DNA from: Bacteroidota bacterium
Lineage (GTDB): Bacteria > Bacteroidota > Bacteroidia > Sphingobacteriales > Sphingobacteriaceae
Assembly (NCBI GenBank): GCA_013286985.1
Contig: JABDEQ010000114.1
Location: forward strand, 1-5,962
Length of the DNA stretch: 5,962 nucleotides
Direction: 5' to 3'
Shown here one piece after another: positions 1-5,138 of the stretch (its first letter is position 1; every line of letters starts with the position of its first letter). The position numbers and the translations under genes were made by a program. The notes below the pieces were generated by a model, which made no database searches, had not been told where the DNA came from, and saw only the letters and a list, made by a program, of their open reading frames with translations.

Positions 1-366
1 GGCAAATCAAGTTTGATTAATGTTTTACTGCCCGATCTGGATTTGCGCACGCACCAGGTATCTGATTGGAGCGATAAGGGCATGCATACCACCACCTTTG
101 CTGAAATGTTTGAATTGCCGCAAGGCGGATTTATCATTGATACTCCCGGCATACGCGAACTGGGCGTTATCGACATAGAAAAACAAGAGTTAAGTCATTT
201 CTTCCCCGAAATGCGCGAACGCATGCACGATTGCCGCTTCCATAACTGTCGTCACATTAATGAGCCTGGTTGCGCCGTTTTAGCAGCATTGGAAGATGGC
301 GAAATAGAATTATCCCGTTACGAAAGCTATTTGAGTATTTATAATGGGAATGATACGAGGGCGTAA
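1..366 (+). CDS. rsgA: Ribosome small-subunit-dependent GTPase RsgA, C-terminal part (5' end outside window)
   Basis: RsgA is a circularly permuted GTPase that binds the 30S ribosomal subunit in the cytoplasm and acts late in its maturation. The frame is open from base 1, so the gene is cut by the window edge and the first visible ATG or TTG is not its start. The visible 121 residues begin inside the P-loop (GKSSLIN). They continue with the GMHTTT switch-I motif at visible residues 27-32 and the G3 motif DTPG at 47-50. The family's C-terminal zinc site is intact as C-x4-C-x-H-x5-C (visible Cys78, Cys83, His85, Cys91), followed by the usual helical tail with YESYLSIY. The missing N-terminal part should hold the OB-fold and the G4/G5 motifs. 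The TAA stop runs straight into an AT-rich inverted repeat. In related genomes, as I recall, rsgA lies next to dtd; here a minus-strand gene separates them. Confidence 0.95.
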   Translation, partial: GKSSLINVLLPDLDLRTHQVSDWSDKGMHTTTFAEMFELPQGGFIIDTPGIRELGVIDIEKQELSHFFPEMRERMHDCRFHNCRHINEPGCAVLAALEDGEIELSRYESYLSIYNGNDTRA

Positions 367-373
367 TTAGTTA

Positions 374-504
374 ATTAGAGGTTAGTGATTGGAGATTAGT
401 TTTTTGGTTAGTGATTAGTTTGTCAGTATTTCGAGATTAGGTGTTAATCTTTAATTACCAAGCCCTGATCTCAATTCACCAATCTCTAATCACCGGCCTC
501 TAAT
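374..504. repeat. GATTAG-rich imperfect inverted repeat between convergent genes
   Basis: The left arm (374-399) and the right arm (479-504) are complementary at about 21 of 26 positions. The unit GGTTAGTGATT is also repeated exactly in direct orientation at 380-390 and 406-416. The element fills nearly all of the spacer between the rsgA stop and the stop of the minus-strand PLP enzyme. Transcribed from either side it could fold into a long stem, so it may act as a bidirectional terminator, but the arms lack a clean GC stem followed by a T-tract. Simple GATTAGTGATTAG-like repeats are familiar between genes in Bacteroidetes. Confidence 0.7.
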
Positions 505-513
505 CACTATCAA

Positions 514-1749
514 CTATCCCAACGCTACTTTGAAATCCCCTACCAAATCATCAATATCCTCAATGCCAATTGATAAACGGATCATCGAATCAGATATACC
601 CATTTCGGCTCTTTTCTCGGCACCTAATTCGTTAAAAATGGTGTGCGCTACCGGGATGGCCAGGGTACGGGTATCGCCCAGGTTGCTTGATTTTACTACC
701 AGTTTCAGTTTATTTAAAAAAGCAAAGCAATCGATACTTTCATCAAGCTCGATGCTCATCAACCCGCCGTATTTCAGAAAAAGTTTACCGGCCATTGCAT
801 GTTGAGGATGTGATTCCAGACCGGGATAGTATACTTTTTTAATCATCGGATGATTTTCAAAGTAGGTAGCCAAGGCAAAAGCATTATTACAAGCTCGTTC
901 CATGCGGAGTGCCAACGTCTCTGAACCTACCGATATAGAGTGTGCCGCTTCAGGTGATAACGTACCCCCTGCATCGCGCAATCCTTTTTTGCGGATTTGT
1001 GTCATGCCCAAAACTTCGGGTTTTACCTGGGTTTTAAATCCCTCAAAAATATTAGGGAAGTTTGTCCAGTTAAATAAACCGGTATCAGTAACACTGCCGC
1101 CCAGAGCATTACCATGACCGCCAATATATTTGGTAAGTGAGTTGATAACTAAACTTGCTTTTACATTTACCGGGTTAAATAAATAAGGCGAGGTCATGGT
1201 ATTATCTACCATATAAATGATGCCTTTTTCCTGGCACAGGTCGCCTATTTTCTCCAGTTCTACTATTTGTGTTGCCGGGTTGGCAATCGTTTCAACAAAA
1301 ATGAGTTTGGTACTGGGCTTTATGCCGTTTTTTACATTATCTATCGAAGTAGCATCCACAAAAGTGATATCCAACCCCATATCCATAAACGACTGGAATA
1401 CACTGCGGGTATTGCCAAAGAGGTATGAACTGGCCAGTATATGATCGCCATGCTTAATCAATGCCAGTATGGAAGCCGAAATGGCCGCCATGCCGGTAGA
1501 AAAAGCGATGGTCGACATCCCATTTTCCATTTGCGTAACCTTACTTTCCAAAGCTGAAACAGTTGGGTTTCCCTGGCGCGAATAAGCGTAGCCTTTTTTC
1601 TTGTTCTGAAAAATGTCAACCAAATCCTGCACATCATCATAACCATAGGTTACCGAGGTATGGATAGGTTTATGCAAAGCGCCGTGCTCTGGTTTGCCCA
1701 GACGGTCAGCATGTAATATGGTAGTGGTAAAGCCTCTCTTTGAAGTCAT
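514..1749 (-). CDS. PLP-dependent trans-sulfuration enzyme (cystathionine gamma-synthase / homoserine sulfhydrylase family)
   Basis: This 411-residue cytoplasmic enzyme belongs to the Cys/Met-metabolism PLP family, which carries out gamma-replacement or elimination on activated homoserine, cystathionine or methionine. The phosphate-binding YSR (56-58) is followed by GNPT (60-63). The pyridine-nitrogen aspartate is D182 in VDNTMTSPYL and the Schiff-base lysine is K207 in NSLTKYIGGHG. The C-terminal domain holds SSNLGDTRTL (354-363) and the substrate-carboxylate arginine R391 in RLSIGIED. An extra segment at about 226-262, ending in KKGLRDAGGTLSP, resembles O-acetylhomoserine sulfhydrylases rather than short cystathionine lyases. 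The position usually held by the PLP-stacking tyrosine (LYGGT) is Phe111 (LFGNT), as in MetZ-type sulfhydrylases. The precise substrate cannot be fixed: MetY/MetZ-like sulfhydrylase, cystathionine gamma-synthase and methionine gamma-lyase all remain possible. The ATG at 1749 gives a normal N-terminus (FTTTILHAD) and has no Shine-Dalgarno sequence. The gene is convergent with rsgA and divergent from dtd. Confidence 0.92.
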   Translation of the reverse strand: MTSKRGFTTTILHADRLGKPEHGALHKPIHTSVTYGYDDVQDLVDIFQNKKKGYAYSRQGNPTVSALESKVTQMENGMSTIAFSTGMAAISASILALIKHGDHILASSYLFGNTRSVFQSFMDMGLDITFVDATSIDNVKNGIKPSTKLIFVETIANPATQIVELEKIGDLCQEKGIIYMVDNTMTSPYLFNPVNVKASLVINSLTKYIGGHGNALGGSVTDTGLFNWTNFPNIFEGFKTQVKPEVLGMTQIRKKGLRDAGGTLSPEAAHSISVGSETLALRMERACNNAFALATYFENHPMIKKVYYPGLESHPQHAMAGKLFLKYGGLMSIELDESIDCFAFLNKLKLVVKSSNLGDTRTLAIPVAHTIFNELGAEKRAEMGISDSMIRLSIGIEDIDDLVGDFKVALG

Positions 1750-1761
1750 GATGGATATAAC

Positions 1762-1769
1762 GAAAAATA
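1762..1769 (-). promoter_or_regulatory. Candidate -7 element of the PLP enzyme gene
   Basis: Read on the minus strand this is TATTTTTC, one base from the Bacteroidetes TAnnTTTG -7 consensus, and it lies 12 bases upstream of the ATG. No TTTG is found at the expected -33 spacing, so the call is weak. Confidence 0.25.
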
Positions 1770-1780
1770 GTTCGCGAACT
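1769..1780. promoter_or_regulatory. Perfect 12-bp palindrome AGTTCGCGAACT, possible operator
   Basis: AGTTCGCGAACT is identical to its own reverse complement. It lies 20-31 bases upstream of the PLP enzyme start and touches that gene's candidate -7 element, in the divergent spacer shared with dtd. Dimeric regulators bind sites of this shape, but I cannot assign one and there is no second copy in the window. Confidence 0.35.
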
Positions 1781-1922
1781 TAAAGGTTTTTGGCGGGAAT
1801 TTTAAACGGGATTTAATTTACTATATCAAATCTGTAGATAATATGACTAATGTCACCCAAAAAGATTTTTAAAGTTGAGAAAACTTCTAAAACTGAATGT
1901 ATCTTGTTCTCCTAATTCAAAA

Positions 1923-1930
1923 TATATTTT
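1923..1930 (+). promoter_or_regulatory. Candidate -7 element upstream of dtd
   Basis: TATATTTT matches TAnnTTTG except for the last base and lies 6 bases before the dtd ATG, which would give an almost leaderless transcript. A CTTG at 1903-1906 is a poor -33 candidate with 16-base spacing. The region is very AT-rich, so a chance match is likely. Confidence 0.22.
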
Positions 1931-1936
1931 ATACGC

Positions 1937-2389
1937 ATGAGGGCAGTAATACAACGCGTTTCGGCGGCCATCTGTACGGTTGAGGATACAATAACCGGAT
2001 CAATTAATGCAGGCTTTTTGGTTTTACTCGGTATTGAAGATGCCGATACCACCGAAGATGTGCAATGGCTGGCGCAAAAAATTGCCGGACTACGGGTGTT
2101 TGGCGATGAAAACGGGCTGATGAACAAAGCCCTTGCGGATATTGATGGCGGCATTTTGCTGATCTCGCAGTTTACGCTGTTTGCGCAAACCAAGAAAGGT
2201 AACCGGCCATCCTTTTTAAGAGCGGCAAAGCCGGATAAGGCCATTCCGCTTTATGAAAAAATGATAACTACTTTGGAAGGCTTAACAGGCAAAAAGATTG
2301 CCACAGGTATTTTTGGTGCCGATATGAAGATTGCTTTGGTGAACGATGGCCCGGTGACGATTATTATAGATACTAAGAACAAAGAATAA
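1937..2389 (+). CDS. dtd: D-aminoacyl-tRNA deacylase (D-Tyr-tRNA deacylase)
   Basis: Dtd hydrolyses D-amino acids, and also glycine mischarged on tRNA-Ala, from tRNAs, keeping D-residues out of proteins. The protein is 150 residues, the usual length for the family, and nearly every family landmark is visible. These are the N-terminal MRAVIQRV, the catalytic-pocket motif SQFTL (77-81), KKGNRPSF (86-93), TGIFGADM (123-130), and the C-terminal NDGPVTI (136-142), whose Gly-Pro forms the cis-peptide chirality filter across the dimer. The ATG at 1937 fits the invariant MRAVIQRV start, and no Shine-Dalgarno sequence precedes it. The gene is co-directional with the MazG-like gene 93 bases downstream, but a strong hairpin lies between them. 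No truncation or unusual residue is seen. Confidence 0.96.
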   Translation: MRAVIQRVSAAICTVEDTITGSINAGFLVLLGIEDADTTEDVQWLAQKIAGLRVFGDENGLMNKALADIDGGILLISQFTLFAQTKKGNRPSFLRAAKPDKAIPLYEKMITTLEGLTGKKIATGIFGADMKIALVNDGPVTIIIDTKNKE

Positions 2390-2400
2390 AATAGCGCATG

Positions 2401-2472
2401 TAATTGCTAATATAGCGATGGGTTTAAAACCCATCGCTATGGAAAATGCCGTTCGTGCAATTAGCACAATTA
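2401..2472. repeat. Nested inverted repeat with a perfect 14-bp core stem
   Basis: The core at 2412-2440 is a perfect inverted repeat: arm ATAGCGATGGGTTT, one central A, then its exact reverse complement. Outside it, TAATTGCTAAT (2401-2411) pairs with ATTAGCACAATTA (2460-2472) through a two-base bulge, so the whole spacer between dtd and the MazG-like gene may be a single nested element. No T-tract follows the core stem, which argues against a standard intrinsic terminator. It more likely represents a short palindromic dispersed repeat that may also attenuate readthrough or stabilise the dtd mRNA 3' end. Confidence 0.75.
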
Positions 2473-2482
2473 GTGTATAAAT

Positions 2483-2809
2483 ATGGAAATTAAAGAAGCG
2501 CAGCAACTGGTTGATAAATGGATAACCACCACCGGTATAAGATATTTTAACGAACTGACCAATACTGCTATTTTAATGGAAGAAGTAGGGGAGGTGGCCC
2601 GTATAATGGCACGGCAGTACGGCGAGCAATCATTCAAAAAATCAGATACCGAAGTGAACCTGGCCGATGAAATGGCCGATGTGCTTTTTGTGCTGATATG
2701 CCTGGCCAACCAAACCGGTATCGATCTGACTGATGCTTTGGAAAAGAACATGGAAAAGAAAAGTATCCGCGATGCAGACAGGCATCGAAATAACGAGAAG
2801 CTGAAATAA
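2483..2809 (+). CDS. MazG-like nucleotide pyrophosphohydrolase
   Basis: This 108-residue all-alpha protein belongs to the short single-domain MazG/dUTPase-like NTP pyrophosphohydrolases, which hydrolyse (d)NTPs to NMP and pyrophosphate and are thought to clean the nucleotide pool. The metal-binding pattern EExxE...ExxD is complete: E33, E34 and E37 in MEEVGE, then E63 and D66 in ADEMADVLF. The C-terminus ends in a charged tail (EKKSIRDADRH) typical of this subfamily. The length fits a one-domain member, which would work as a dimer or tetramer, unlike the two-domain MazG of E. coli (about 260 residues). The ATG at 2483 is the first usable start and follows an AT-rich leader without a Shine-Dalgarno sequence. 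The gene lies downstream of dtd in the same direction and may share its transcript despite the intervening hairpin. The natural substrate cannot be read from the sequence. Confidence 0.9.
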   Translation: MEIKEAQQLVDKWITTTGIRYFNELTNTAILMEEVGEVARIMARQYGEQSFKKSDTEVNLADEMADVLFVLICLANQTGIDLTDALEKNMEKKSIRDADRHRNNEKLK

Positions 2810-2821
2810 CCACTTACCACA

Positions 2822-2938
2822 CGTCATTGAGGTACGAAGCAATCTCTATACTGTACATGTCGAAGAGCAAAGTGGCAAACTTGCATGGCCGATCTGCATA
2901 GCATAGAGATTGCTTCTTCGTTCCTCATCGCAATGACG
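2822..2938. repeat. CGTCATTG-type palindromic repeat (MITE/REP-like), about 117 bp
   Basis: The left end (2822-2849) begins CGTCATTGAGG and continues into GAAGCAATCTCTAT. The right end (about 2903-2938) is its inverse, ending CTCATCGCAATGACG. The arms are complementary apart from small indels: the right arm has extra triplets and the left arm lacks about two bases. The central 53 or so bases show no open frame. Repeats with CGTCATTGCGAGGAACGAAGCAATCT ends are, from memory, scattered in many copies between genes of Bacteroidetes and other bacteria. It sits exactly at the convergent junction of the pyrophosphohydrolase and comB-like genes, where a stem would separate the two transcripts. No transposase is encoded. 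Confidence 0.85.
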
Positions 2939-2952
2939 CATATAGGAGTATT

Positions 2953-3666
2953 TTAAACCAGCTTCACCAGTCTTTCGCCCTCTAAAATCGGGATGGCTGT
3001 TGTTAAATCAACCTGTAAACAAAATTCAATATCCTTTTCAATTCCCAGTTTTTTAAGGCGCTCACCGTGTGATGTTTTTTTGAGGTATTGATTGATGTCG
3101 TTTTTGCCCACCTGGAAAAGGTCGTTTGCGGCAATGGCAGCATCGTCCAGTTTAAATTCAAAATCCTTAAGCTGGTCAACAACAGCTCCGGCAAATAGCG
3201 TGTCTTCTAAATTGAAATTGTTTTTCCATCCTGCGCAAACTAATAAAATGTTATCGTTTTGTGTTTTAAGCCAGTTGCAAATGGCTGTGAGATTTAAAAA
3301 AGAACCAATAACTGTTTTTTTTGCACTGCGCGATAAATGCAGCGCATGAGTGCCATTGGTAGTAGTTAACACCACAGTTTTACCGTCTACCTTTTCTTTG
3401 GTATAAGAAAATGGCGAATTGCCAAAATCAAATCCGTCAACCACTTTGCCATCGCGTTCGGCAGCAAGCAAATAGTGGAGTCCCTTTTCGCGGTAGGCGG
3501 CGCATTCTTCAACTTCTGATACCGGAATAATGGCATCGGCACCATTTTCAATACCGTAGCAAATAGATGAGGTAGCTCTGAAAATATCTATAATCACCAC
3601 CACATAATCTTCCACCTTATAAAGCGGAATTAATGATGGCGAAAGGCAAACGTTTAGTTGTGTCAT
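2953..3666 (-). CDS. comB: ComB-family phosphatase (putative 2-phosphosulfolactate phosphatase)
   Basis: ComB removes phosphate from 2-phosphosulfolactate to give sulfolactate, a Mg-dependent step of coenzyme M synthesis characterised in methanogens. The 237-residue length matches the family. Visible motifs in order are VVVIIDIFRATSSI (22-35, with metal-binding D27), ERDG (70-73), GFDFGNSP (78-85), TTTNGT (101-106), CAGW (144-147) with ED (154-155), and the SHGERL...DIEFCLQ ending (199-218). Membership is therefore secure. The physiological role is not, since this bacterium is not expected to make coenzyme M. A part in sulfolactate or sulfonate metabolism, or another phosphatase activity, is inference only. 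The start at 3666 is fixed by an in-frame TGA six bases upstream. The gene lies 87 bases after gcvT on the same strand, so cotranscription is possible, but the spacer is a repeat. Confidence 0.88.
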   Translation of the reverse strand: MTQLNVCLSPSLIPLYKVEDYVVVIIDIFRATSSICYGIENGADAIIPVSEVEECAAYREKGLHYLLAAERDGKVVDGFDFGNSPFSYTKEKVDGKTVVLTTTNGTHALHLSRSAKKTVIGSFLNLTAICNWLKTQNDNILLVCAGWKNNFNLEDTLFAGAVVDQLKDFEFKLDDAAIAANDLFQVGKNDINQYLKKTSHGERLKKLGIEKDIEFCLQVDLTTAIPILEGERLVKLV

Positions 3667-3667
3667 C

Positions 3668-3754
3668 GGTCATTGTATCATTGGTCATTGGGTCATTAGC
3701 CATTGGGTTGTCGGATAAAACTAACAATGACTAATGGTATAATGACCTAATGAC
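3668..3754. repeat. TCATTGGTCATT-type repeat with stem-loop arms, filling the gcvT-comB spacer
   Basis: The arm at 3684-3704 pairs with 3733-3754 with about two mismatches and one bulge, leaving a 28-base loop. The GGTCATTG/TCATTGG unit is also tandemly repeated at 3668-3705. On the minus strand, the transcribed one, this gives a leader for comB with ATG triplets at 3703, 3696, 3688, 3681 and 3673 before the real start at 3666. The right arm begins at the gcvT TAG stop codon. No GC-rich stem plus T-tract is present, so its value as a terminator is doubtful. Confidence 0.7.
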
Positions 3755-4833
3755 TATTTATTGAAAGGCGGCTTAACAATCTTTGCTTTTACTTTATTTT
3801 CTCTTATGCTGATGAATATTTCGGTGCCTTCTTTGGCAAATTCGGTTTTTACATAGCCCATGCCAATTGCTTTTTGCAGCGATGGTGATTGGGTGCCCGA
3901 AGTTACTTTGCCAATGTTGTTGCCTTCGGCATCAACAATAGCATAATCATGACGGGGAATACCACGGTCTATCATTTCAAAGCCCACCAGTTTGCGTTTT
4001 ACACCTTCCTGTTTTTGCTGTTGCAATGCGGTTGAATTGGTAAACTCTTTGCCGAATTTAGTTACCCAACCCAAACCTGCTTCCAGCGGCGAAGTGGTAT
4101 CGTCAATATCGTTGCCATACAAACAAAAGCCCATTTCTAAGCGCAATGTATCGCGTGCGCCTAAACCAATTGGTTTTATGCCAAAGGGCTCTCCAACTTT
4201 AAAAATGGTATTCCAGATGTGTTCAGCATGCTGATTGTCAACATATATTTCAAAACCGCCTGCACCGGTATAGCCGGTTGCTGATACTAAAACGTTGTCT
4301 ATCCCTGCAAACTTTCCTTTTTTAAAGGTATAGTATTCCATCGATGCAAGGTCAATTTCAGTCAAACTTTGTAATGCTTCAGCCGCTTTTGGGCCTTGTA
4401 TGGCCAGTAAAGAAGTACGGTCTGAGATATCTTTCATCTCCACATCAAAAGTGTTAAAACCTGAAACCCAGTTCCAGTCTTTTTCAATGTTAGAGGCATT
4501 AACTACCAGCATATAGGTTTTATCGTCAATGCGGTAAACCAGTAAATCGTCAACTATACCTCCATCTTTATTGGGCAGGCATGAGTATTGTACTTTGCCG
4601 TCGTATAATTTTGATGCATCGTTACTGGTAACCTGCTGAATTAAATCAAGGGCTTTTTCGCCTTTCAAAATAAATTCGCCCATATGGCTCACGTCAAACA
4701 CGCCCACACCATTGCGCACAGTTTCGTGTTCGGCATTGATACCTGCATATTGAACAGGCATATTATAACCAGCAAAAGGAACCATTTTGGCACCTTCTTT
4801 TATATGAATATCGGTTAAAGCAGTATTCTTCAT
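3754..4833 (-). CDS. gcvT: Glycine cleavage system aminomethyltransferase (T-protein)
   Basis: GcvT takes the aminomethyl group carried on the lipoyl arm of H-protein, transfers the carbon to tetrahydrofolate as 5,10-methylene-THF and releases ammonia. From the chosen ATG at 4833 the protein has 359 residues, normal for the family. The N-terminal folate-binding domain covers about residues 8-260: [10 protein letters not shown] (20-29), DVSHMGE (47-53), [11 protein letters not shown] (91-101, with the essential aspartate region), VNASN (111-115), [11 protein letters not shown] (187-197) and RLEMG (231-235). The C-terminal barrel (about 276-355) has GIPRHDY and [12 protein letters not shown] (308-319). 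A GTG directly before the ATG, at 4836, is possible but less likely. There is no Shine-Dalgarno sequence, and a Bacteroidetes-type promoter lies just upstream, giving a very short leader. gcvH and gcvP are not in this window, as is common in this phylum. The TAG stop touches a repeat. Confidence 0.96.
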   Translation of the reverse strand: MKNTALTDIHIKEGAKMVPFAGYNMPVQYAGINAEHETVRNGVGVFDVSHMGEFILKGEKALDLIQQVTSNDASKLYDGKVQYSCLPNKDGGIVDDLLVYRIDDKTYMLVVNASNIEKDWNWVSGFNTFDVEMKDISDRTSLLAIQGPKAAEALQSLTEIDLASMEYYTFKKGKFAGIDNVLVSATGYTGAGGFEIYVDNQHAEHIWNTIFKVGEPFGIKPIGLGARDTLRLEMGFCLYGNDIDDTTSPLEAGLGWVTKFGKEFTNSTALQQQKQEGVKRKLVGFEMIDRGIPRHDYAIVDAEGNNIGKVTSGTQSPSLQKAIGMGYVKTEFAKEGTEIFISIRENKVKAKIVKPPFNK

Positions 4834-4850
4834 CACAATTTATTAGGCCG

Positions 4851-4858
4851 CAAAAGTA
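4851..4858 (-). promoter_or_regulatory. gcvT: Bacteroidetes-type -7 promoter element for gcvT
   Basis: On the minus strand this reads TACTTTTG, an exact match to the TAnnTTTG -7 element used by the Bacteroidetes primary sigma factor, followed by CGGCC. It lies 17 bases upstream of the gcvT ATG, so transcription would start only about 7-10 bases before the start codon. No convincing TTTG is visible at -33. It suggests that gcvT has its own promoter and does not depend on readthrough from the glycosyltransferase gene. Confidence 0.5.
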
Positions 4859-4941
4859 ATAAAATCATTTGCTGATTTACGAATTACGATTTTAGATTTA
4901 TGATGTATTAAGTGCTACAATGCATACGGAATTGGTGTGCT

Positions 4942-5138
4942 TTTGAAGGAAGGTAATGCCGCTCGCAGAGTTAACTCACCCGGTCGACGCTTCGCTGGAC
5001 CTGCCCTCTCTACCGCAAGCGGTAAAGAGGGCAAAAAAAAGAAAAACTAAAAGCTTCCCAACCCTCTTTATGGCTCGCCATAGAGAGGGTGAACGAGCGA
5101 AGCAACGTTCGGGTGAGTCCACTTCTGCGACCTTCAAA
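4942..5138. mobile_element. Non-coding MITE-like palindromic element with four internal hairpins, about 197 bp
   Basis: The outer ends are inverted: TTTGAAGG at 4942-4949 and CCTTCAAA at 5131-5138. The left flank carries about a dozen extra bases before GCTCGCAGAG; the right flank has TTCTGCGA. Inside lie inverted ACTCACCC (4974-4981) and GGGTGAGT (5111-5118). Between them sit four back-to-back hairpins: GGTC...GACC (4982-5001), a 14-bp stem with one mismatch (5003-5032), another 14-bp stem with one G-U-type mismatch (5061-5090), and GAACG...CGTTC (5091-5110). The two halves are mirror images around an A-rich centre at 5033-5060. No transposase or credible gene is inside, so it would have to be moved in trans, if it is mobile at all. 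From memory, elements with GACTCACCC ends recur in Mucilaginibacter and Pedobacter genomes. On the minus strand it may also terminate glycosyltransferase transcripts. Confidence 0.8.

Noticed and set aside
374..504. CRISPR-like array from the spaced GATTAG repeats
   Set aside because: The units are short, irregular and imperfect, there are no uniform spacers, and no cas gene is nearby.
1408..1425. Tyr-to-Phe change (LFGNT) in the PLP enzyme as a lost catalytic residue
   Set aside because: Sulfhydrylases of the MetZ type naturally have Phe at this position, so it is a subfamily feature rather than a defect.
1912..2244. A 110-codon minus-strand open frame over dtd
   Set aside because: It is antisense to dtd, whose complete motifs make the + strand reading certain.
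2470..2842. Two minus-strand open frames over the MazG-like gene
   Set aside because: They are shadows of a gene with an intact metal-binding pattern; their hydrophobic, Ser-rich content is a by-product of reading its helices backwards.
4834..4836. GTG directly upstream as the gcvT start
   Set aside because: The adjacent ATG at 4833 gives the usual N-terminus; the GTG would add only one residue and is less favoured.
4868..4900. ATTTACGAATTACGATTTTAGATTT as a further repeat family
   Set aside because: It is a short AT-rich tract with one near-duplicate of TTACGA; too little to separate from chance or from promoter-upstream AT-richness.
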